From contig JAHQIY010000002.1 in NCBI GenBank assembly GCA_019054805.1, forward strand, positions 9,176,001 through 9,240,000: 64,000 nucleotides of DNA, in the 5' to 3' direction. How positions within the stretch are numbered: position 1 is the stretch's first letter; the number at the start of each line of letters is the position of its first letter. This DNA is from Brachionus manjavacas (Eukaryota > Rotifera > Eurotatoria > Ploima > Brachionidae). Positions 58,605-64,000 of this stretch are shown one piece after another. Made by a program: the position numbers and the translations under genes. The notes beneath the pieces were generated by a model, which was given only the letters and a program-made list of their open reading frames with translations, had not been told where the DNA came from and ran no database searches.

Positions 58605-59733
58605 GCTTCTGGGTCTCCACGTGATTAGTTTCGTTGTCTCCCATTTTTTCCGAGCCGATCGGATTATGTTGGTTTCTGTTTAAAATTTGATGCCTGGCAT
58701 ATGTTTGAACCACTAAGTCATACGCCTCAGAGCAAGTTTGTGGATTCGAAACATCGACTCTCCAAAATACTGCTTTTTCGCTCAGGCCGGTGATAAATCT
58801 TTCTTTCACCAAATAATCGTAGCGGCTCTGCTCGAAACTCCCCGTATACACGAAAGCATTTCGTGCCAAGATCCACAGGTTGGTATAGAAATCACGAAAA
58901 TCCTCACCAGTTTGTTGTTTTCGATTGTAGAATTCGGCTTCCGCATCTGTTTGGGAAGCCGGTTGTTGTCCAAACATTTTGACCATCAGTTTTTCTAATT
59001 CGAACATATCCACAGGTCCCTTAGGAACCCTGAATTCGAACCTACTCAGGCAATCGTCGTCCAAAAAGGTTGCCACACAATTCCGAAGATCAGCTTCCAT
59101 AATTCTGTTGTTTTCAACAAATAATTTGAATCGATTCCACCACGTGCGAATATCTTGCTTCAGTGTGAAAATTGTTGGCTTAAACGACCATTCTTTAGAC
59201 GGCGCCGAATCTTTCGTTGTTTGAACTGCCATTAATTTTTGTTCTCCTCCTTGTTGTGTGTATTCGTTAGCACCTTCTTCCGACTCCTTGTATATGTCAA
59301 ACATTTCGGAATTTTTAAATGGGTTAATTGGCGTGTCCAAATTAGCATCTCGCCTTCTATAATTAGGGAGAAACACATTTTGTCCTAATGCCTCATTAGA
59401 CTTAGGCTCATTCCACGACTCTCTGAAAGGATTTGTTTGGTGCCATTTGTACCCCATTGCATCATCGTTAAAAGAACTCTTTTGTGTTTTGATCGGCTCT
59501 AACAAAGATTTTCCCCCGTGTTGTTCCGGCTCAGGACTGCTGTACAAATTTCGACCTGTGTTAGGAAAAGAACGTCCCCGGCTATTCCCACTGAATCCTA
59601 TTTGATCATCATTTCGCCATTTGTTTCTCGGTTCGGTTTTGATCGCTGACTTTTCAAAATAATCTTGGCGAACTTTTTCCGGAGTCCCGTTGAACAACTC
59701 ATTTGTGTTGGCGAATTGAAGACCAGCATTTTA
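58483..59733 (-). CDS. Gypsy 2 Gag
   Basis: About 410 codons open from just after the TAA at 59,731-59,733. The N-terminal 150 residues are polar and Asn/Arg-rich; the capsid core holds IRTWWNRFKLFVENNRIMEA, FEFRVPKGPVDMFELEKLM, EDFRDFYTNLWILARNAF and RFITGLSEKAVFWRVDV. There is no ATG until about residue 80 (DDAMGYKW), so translation likely starts upstream, in the membrane-peptide frame. The CCHC knuckles lie in the +1 frame at the start of Pol, with a 122-base overlap. Confidence 0.8.
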
Positions 59734-59862
59734 ATTTTTTTTCTGACCAGTCCAGAGGTACATAATGACTTTTAAAGCACTAGCTCCAACAATCATGGTT
59801 AAAGCTAGCACAGCTATGAGATAACACAGCTGTACGAACAAAAACACGTGTTCATTCAACAT
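59731..59862 (-). CDS. 43-residue hydrophobic leader peptide before Gag
   Basis: ATG at 59,862 follows the 5' LTR and an oligo-T/A tract. The peptide has one long hydrophobic segment (VQLCYLIAVLALTMIVGASA) with a short polar N-terminus and a basic C-terminus (GQKKN), then TAA. The stop is in the same frame as gag, which continues open immediately after it. It would be either a separate membrane peptide, a read-through leader of Gag, or a Gag N-terminus broken by one change next to an A-run. Confidence 0.55.
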   Translation of the reverse strand: MLNEHVFLFVQLCYLIAVLALTMIVGASALKVIMYLWTGQKKN

Positions 59863-59888
59863 TGTTTTTTTTTTTTTTTTTTTTTGTA

Positions 59889-59907
59889 AGCTTAACAGCT
59901 GCCACCA
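59889..59907 (-). promoter_or_regulatory. Gypsy 2 primer-binding site
   Basis: On the coding strand TGGTGGCAGCTGTTAAG starts one or two bases after the 5' LTR end. TGG complements the CCA of a tRNA 3' end, as expected for a minus-strand primer. I cannot name the tRNA. Confidence 0.7.
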
Positions 59908-59908
59908 A

Positions 59909-60078
59909 TTTAATAGCGTGCGCTATTAAATAACTAAAAAGAGAGAGAGGGAGAGGAAAATAAAAAAACTTTCTTCTCTACTTCTTTATTAAAAATTAAA
60001 AATAAAAGTTAAAACAAATATATTTAAGAAATCCAGCAAGCTCCCAGAAGGCCGGGGTCTGCTGGAGTGGGTGTTACA
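59909..60078 (-). repeat. Gypsy 2 5' LTR
   Basis: 170 bp; starts TGTAACACC, ends CGCTATTAAA on the coding strand; about six differences from the other LTR, so insertion is not very recent. Promoter activity is expected here but no TATA box is certain in such AT-rich DNA. Confidence 0.9.
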
Positions 60079-60082
60079 AAAG

Positions 60083-60350
60083 AGACAAGAGTAATTTAAA
60101 TAAAAAGAAAATTTTTAAATTTAAAATTAAATTAATTTAAAGCCATTCTGTACGCGAACATGAGAGAAAACAAAGGTTGGTAAATTTGTGAGTAGCCGTA
60201 GTCGTTGTGGCAGAAACGTTTATCTTGGGCCACAAGGAGGACCTTTTCTTGAAAATCCAAGTGGTTCACTTTATTTTATTCGTGGAATGGAAAGACTCCC
60301 GATAAATTTTTTAGCTGAATATAAATATTTAGAAAACTACATTTAAAAAC
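60083..60350 (+). pseudogene. 3' end of the coiled-coil gene beyond Gypsy 2
   Basis: After the target duplication the interrupted sequence resumes. A coding block near 60,190-60,346 reads SSRSRCGRNVYLGPQGGPFL, GSLYFIRGMERLP, ending YKYLENYI and a stop. The GPxGG...Y pattern recalls short modules found in large DNA viruses and mobile elements, but the match is weak. Confidence 0.4.
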
Positions 60351-61648
60351 GTCCTTGTTTTTTTGTATTTAATTATTATTTTTGTTAAAGTTTTTTTTTA
60401 CACTTTATATTTTCATTTTTTTGTGTTAAAGATTTTCTGATATTATTCTTTTTATTCTAAAATGAGTTTTTTATTTTTCACGTTGTATTACTTTTAAGAA
60501 ATTTTTAAGAAAGCTGGAATAAATCTAGCTTATTTAATGTAAATTCATCAAGAAAGGTATTTTTATATAGATCAGAATCATTTTTACTATTCTGATCTAA
60601 TAAAAATTCAATTTTTTAACCCTCTCATTAAAATTTAATTTTAAAAAGTCCTGCTTTTTCGCTTAAAATCCGAAAATCTGCTCGATTGGTCTGGCTTTTT
60701 TGACTTCTGAAAGAACAGATGTTAAAAAAGCTAATACGGAAAGTGAAAAAAAAAACAGCTTATTGGGAGGGACTGTAAAAAAGGAATTGGAAGTGTACAA
60801 ATCGTTTTTTGACTGTTTGTGTAGAAAAGCAATATTTCTTTTTGTGAAAAACTTAAATGCATTCAAAATGCCTTTTGAAAGGATGAAAAGATCATTATGT
60901 TCTAAAAAATTCATTATGAATTAAATAAGTAATCCTGTCTAAAAGAAATTAAAATTGTTAGTTAAAACAAAAAGAGAGTTGAATTTTCGAAATTCAGTTA
61001 ATTCTCGTTTCGACACGATCCTTTCCTTTTTTGCCATAATCCAACAATGCTTGTTTTTTACCGATCTAAATGAGCGTACTAAGAGTGAACAGGAAATGCT
61101 TACTCATTAAGCATTTCAAGCGATAAAGTATGATATTTTTTTAATATTAAATTTGTAATAGTTAAAATTAAATAATTTAGCTGATTTTTTCAACAATTTT
61201 AAAGAAATTTTATTAGTAATACAATGAGATGAAATGAAAATCGCTTTTTTGATGAAAAAGAACAATATTAGTGATTTTGAGTTTATTTTCTTTCTATTTT
61301 TTTTCTATTTTTTATATGTTTAATAAATTGAAAAAAATTATTTTCATTTTAATTATTGTTGCGAACAAATCAAATTCACTGTTTAAATAAATTTTTTTTT
61401 GATTATTTAAATTGCACCAAAAATTTGTATTTGCTTTCATTCTGTATTTAACATTTAAAACAATTGTCAAACTAGCTGTCGAGTTAATAAAAAAATGAAA
61501 TTTCAATGGGGCATTGAAAAACAAGGCAAAAACAATTATTTACAAATAAAACTTTCATTTTAGATTTAAGTCAGACAAAATTAAAGAAAATGATTAATAA
61601 AAATGACCTCTTAATGAATTAATTTAAGTTTTATAATCCTTTAAATAA
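60351..61648. other. AT-rich, no confident gene
   Basis: Low-complexity sequence. A 74-codon frame at 60,700-60,924 (TVKKELEVYKSFFDCLCRKA) is longer than most here but has no support on either side. Confidence 0.35.
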
Positions 61649-64000
61649 ATAAAAATAAAAAATTATATATCACTTCGATTTTAAAGGGTTTACTTATTTA
61701 AATCCTAATTTAAATTTAATTTAAATTAAATTTACATATTAATTCATATTTTGACATTTTTATTCTTTTTCATTATTTTTAATTATCTTTTACGATACAT
61801 TTTCAAAAAACTTTTCAATTGATTTTTTTTTACTTGAAAATTTTTCTTTTAAAACTTAAAAAGATATCAAATTGTTTAATTTTATTAAATTAAAAAGCAA
61901 AATTTAATCTTGAGCTCAATTAAGTAACGAGACGCATTTATAAAATTAAGCTTTTGAGTTAGATATGGTTAAACAAATTCATAACTTGAAAGAGAGAATT
62001 GAAATTGTTTAACTTTATTTTATTCAAAAATTGATTTTAAATCTTGAGCTCAGTTAAGAAACAAACAAATAACAATAAAAATAAAAAACAAAAATAAAAA
62101 AAATAAAAAAAATAATAATAAAATCTAATTGTGAAGTTCCTTCGTGATTTGGGCTGCGGGTCCCCTTGAGTTCCTAGCTCTTGCCATCGTCGCTGAGAGA
62201 CCTATGCCTCTACCTCGCCCAATTACCGCTCTTAACAGGGTGTCGAGGCGGACACTTATTTGGGAGTCGGGGTACAGTTCGATTCCCCGACCTGGCGTGG
62301 AGACGAGTGTGTGTTCTGTTTCCTTTTCCGTCTCACTGCTGGTCGTATTTGAAGTGGCGTCTTCTTCTGACCGGCTCCGATCCGTCCGTTCATAGGGTCG
62401 GTTAACTGGTACCCAACAGGAAATATAATTTTCCGGACCACAAATCATAATCTGCCCATCGAAGGAAGTGGTCCGGATCATTTGCATGAGCCATTTGTTC
62501 TCTTGTCACTTGTTTATTGTTAGGAACAGTATTGGGGTGGGCCGCCTTTCTACGATGCGGCACCTGAGAAGTCCCCCACGCTCACGACCACCATTTACCC
62601 AAATCCACTCTTCTACCGCGCAACGGGTGACGTTGACGTCTCGATCGGGACGGACCTCGGACGGAACTTGCTGTTCTGAGCAGAGTTGCTGAGTCATGTT
62701 TCAGTTTTGAAAATTAAAAGTTTTGAAAATTTTAAAATGAAATTTTCTCTTTCTTTTTTCACGTGCTAAGGAAAGCACAACTTTCTTACAAAAACTTTCT
62801 TTTCAACGTGCCGTTGAGAGCACATCTTTCTTACAAAAAGGTTTTTTTTTTTTTTTTTTTAATAAAAATTAATTTAAAAAAATCCTAATACTTTGATATA
62901 GTGCAACCGATCTTGTGGCCTCCTAGACCTTTTTGGACGCACGGTGTCTTCTGGTTTACCCCCGTTCAACTCGTTTTTAGCAAAATCCACTTGCCTTCGC
63001 AAATAGTTGTTCGGTACAAAAACGGAGGTACCGGAACCCGATTCGGTACGGTTTTCCGGCTGAGTGTTGTCTTCATTCAGATCTAAAAAATCTGGATCCA
63101 TCCAGTAACTGTCTGGGTTAATTTCAGCAGCGCTGTTATGTATATCGTTGGTTTCGGTAACTTGAGTTTCCGCGTCTGTCGACCATTTAGCTTGGGCGTT
63201 ACCTGAACTGTTCACTGATTCCTCGATCGTTGTTTTATAGAAGGTGTTACTGGGTGGTTTAAAACACCTTTTTAACCTATTAGCGTGGACCAACTGTTTC
63301 TTTTGGTTAGCATCGGCCCGGATCAGGTAATTATTTTCACTTAGGACTTCGACAACGGTGAAAGGCCCTTTCCATTTATGGCTCAGATTTCTTTGACACG
63401 CCCTTCTTGTTAGCTTGCTTTAGCAAGTATACCCTGTCCCCGAGAGCGTAACCAAAAGGCCTTACATTTCGGTCCGCGTAGAATTTAAATTTACTCACTT
63501 TGACGTCTGCATTTTGGGCTACGGTCTCATAACATCTGAGCAGATCGGCTCGGACTTTGCTTGCATACGACAGTAAATCTAAATTCAAATCCAGGTCTGG
63601 GGCAGGGAACAACAAGTCCACGGGTAACTTTGGATTTCGACCATAGATGACTTCAAACGGTGTTAAGCCCGTCGTATGGTGCACCGCAGTGTTATAGGCA
63701 AACGCTAACTTAGGTAGGTATTTGTCCCAGTCCTTTTGTGAGTCGGCCACATAACACGCCAACATTTGTTCCAACGTGCGGTTGAATCTCTCAGTTTCCC
63801 CGTCACATTGCGGATGGTACGCAGATGTCCGCAGTCTTTGAATGTCTAGCAACTCATAGAGCTGAGCTGAAATCTTTCTTTCACCAAATAATCGTAGCGG
63901 CTCTGCTCGAAACTCCCCGTATACACGAAAGCATTTCGTGCCAAGATCCACAGGTTGGTATAGAAATCACGAAAATCCTCACCAGTTTGTTGTTTTCGAT
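61649..64000 (-). mobile_element. Gypsy 2, second copy, truncated and internally deleted
   Basis: 61,649-63,865 matches 54,131-56,335 (offset about 7,518), covering the AT-rich insert, extra ORF and integrase C-terminal half (63,951-63,376 and 63,293-62,874, separated by an inserted base near 63,386). At about 63,866 the sequence jumps to gag (matching 58,797-58,926), removing about 2.46 kb of integrase core, RT, protease and zinc knuckles. It has no 3' LTR; its 5' end lies beyond the window. Confidence 0.9.
62125..62697 (-). CDS. Gypsy 2 copy 2, extra ORF
   Basis: Same two frames as 54,607-55,178. The first is longer here (to 62,506) because one C-run is a base longer near 62,577. The TGA between the two frames is kept, as are the Gly-Arg tail and CGPENYISCW. 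Confidence 0.55.

Larger units (their letters stand above)
53751..60078 (-). mobile_element. Gypsy/Ty3 retrotransposon 2 with both LTRs
   Basis: LTRs at 53,751-53,920 and 59,909-60,078 (170 bp each, about six differences), starting TGTAACACC and ending CGCTATTAAA on the coding strand. The target duplication AAAG lies at 53,747-53,750 and 60,079-60,082. A primer-binding site TGGTGGCAGCTGTTAAG follows the 5' LTR. Order: membrane-peptide frame, gag, protease, RT, remnant of RNase H, integrase, an extra ORF. Defects: a deleted RNase H, an integrase frameshift and an aberrant insertion at 54.1-54.6 kb. It landed in the coiled-coil gene. Confidence 0.9.

Overview
This window is very AT-rich eukaryotic DNA, almost certainly from an invertebrate animal. 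Genes are split by short AT-rich introns with GT..AG ends. There are CR1-like LINEs, Gypsy elements, a Tigger relic, a fragment of an axonemal-type dynein heavy chain and an A4GALT-like glycosyltransferase. I cannot name the species; a small AT-rich lophotrochozoan such as a rotifer would fit, but this is a guess. There is no sign of bacterial operons, rRNA, tRNA or CRISPR. Most of the window is transposable elements nested in each other and in a few host genes.

Layout. 1-10.8 kb: an A4GALT-like gene split by a 10,051-bp DNA transposon (72-10122) with a perfect 8-bp target duplication. All its genes are on the + strand: a Walker A/B ATPase resembling DUF3987 proteins, a lysine-rich gene with an amplified exon pair, and a KDZ-type (Kyakuja/Dileera/Zisupton) transposase. 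Its ends carry inverted arrays of short tandem repeats, as in Foldback elements. 13.5-14.0 kb: a second, truncated copy of the glycosyltransferase. 14.0-16.7 kb (-): a coiled-coil/RING gene split by a Tigger-like element with TA target duplication. 17.0-20.6 kb (-): a Gypsy element that has lost its reverse transcriptase core. 18,876-34,186: a 7.65-kb tandem duplication carrying the Gypsy gag and protease, a CR1 fragment, repeats and the 5' part of an ankyrin-repeat gene. 34.2-36.5 kb: the rest of the ankyrin gene and an unrecognised intron-containing gene.

37.9-40.5 kb: a CR1-like LINE (ORF1, endonuclease, start of RT), plus a detached endonuclease fragment at 41.2 kb. 42.9-43.5 kb: a short inverted-repeat element with a 9-bp target duplication. 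44-60.4 kb (+): a second transposon-like gene set made of a split acidic/basic gene, a decayed transposase, a Ulp1-type cysteine protease with a zinc-binding tail, and a long acidic-repeat/coiled-coil gene. A dynein fragment lies within it. The coiled-coil gene is broken by a complete-ended Gypsy element (53,751-60,078; 170-bp LTRs; 4-bp target duplication). 61.6-64.0 kb: a second, internally deleted copy of that Gypsy.

How it works together. Two gene sets look like mobile systems richer than the usual lone transposase: KDZ transposase plus DUF3987-like ATPase plus a Lys-rich protein (1-10 kb), and transposase plus Ulp1 protease plus acidic coiled-coil protein (44-60 kb). Almost every reading frame is broken, but a striking share of the breaks sit in homopolymer runs, so some apparent pseudogenes may reflect sequencing error rather than decay.
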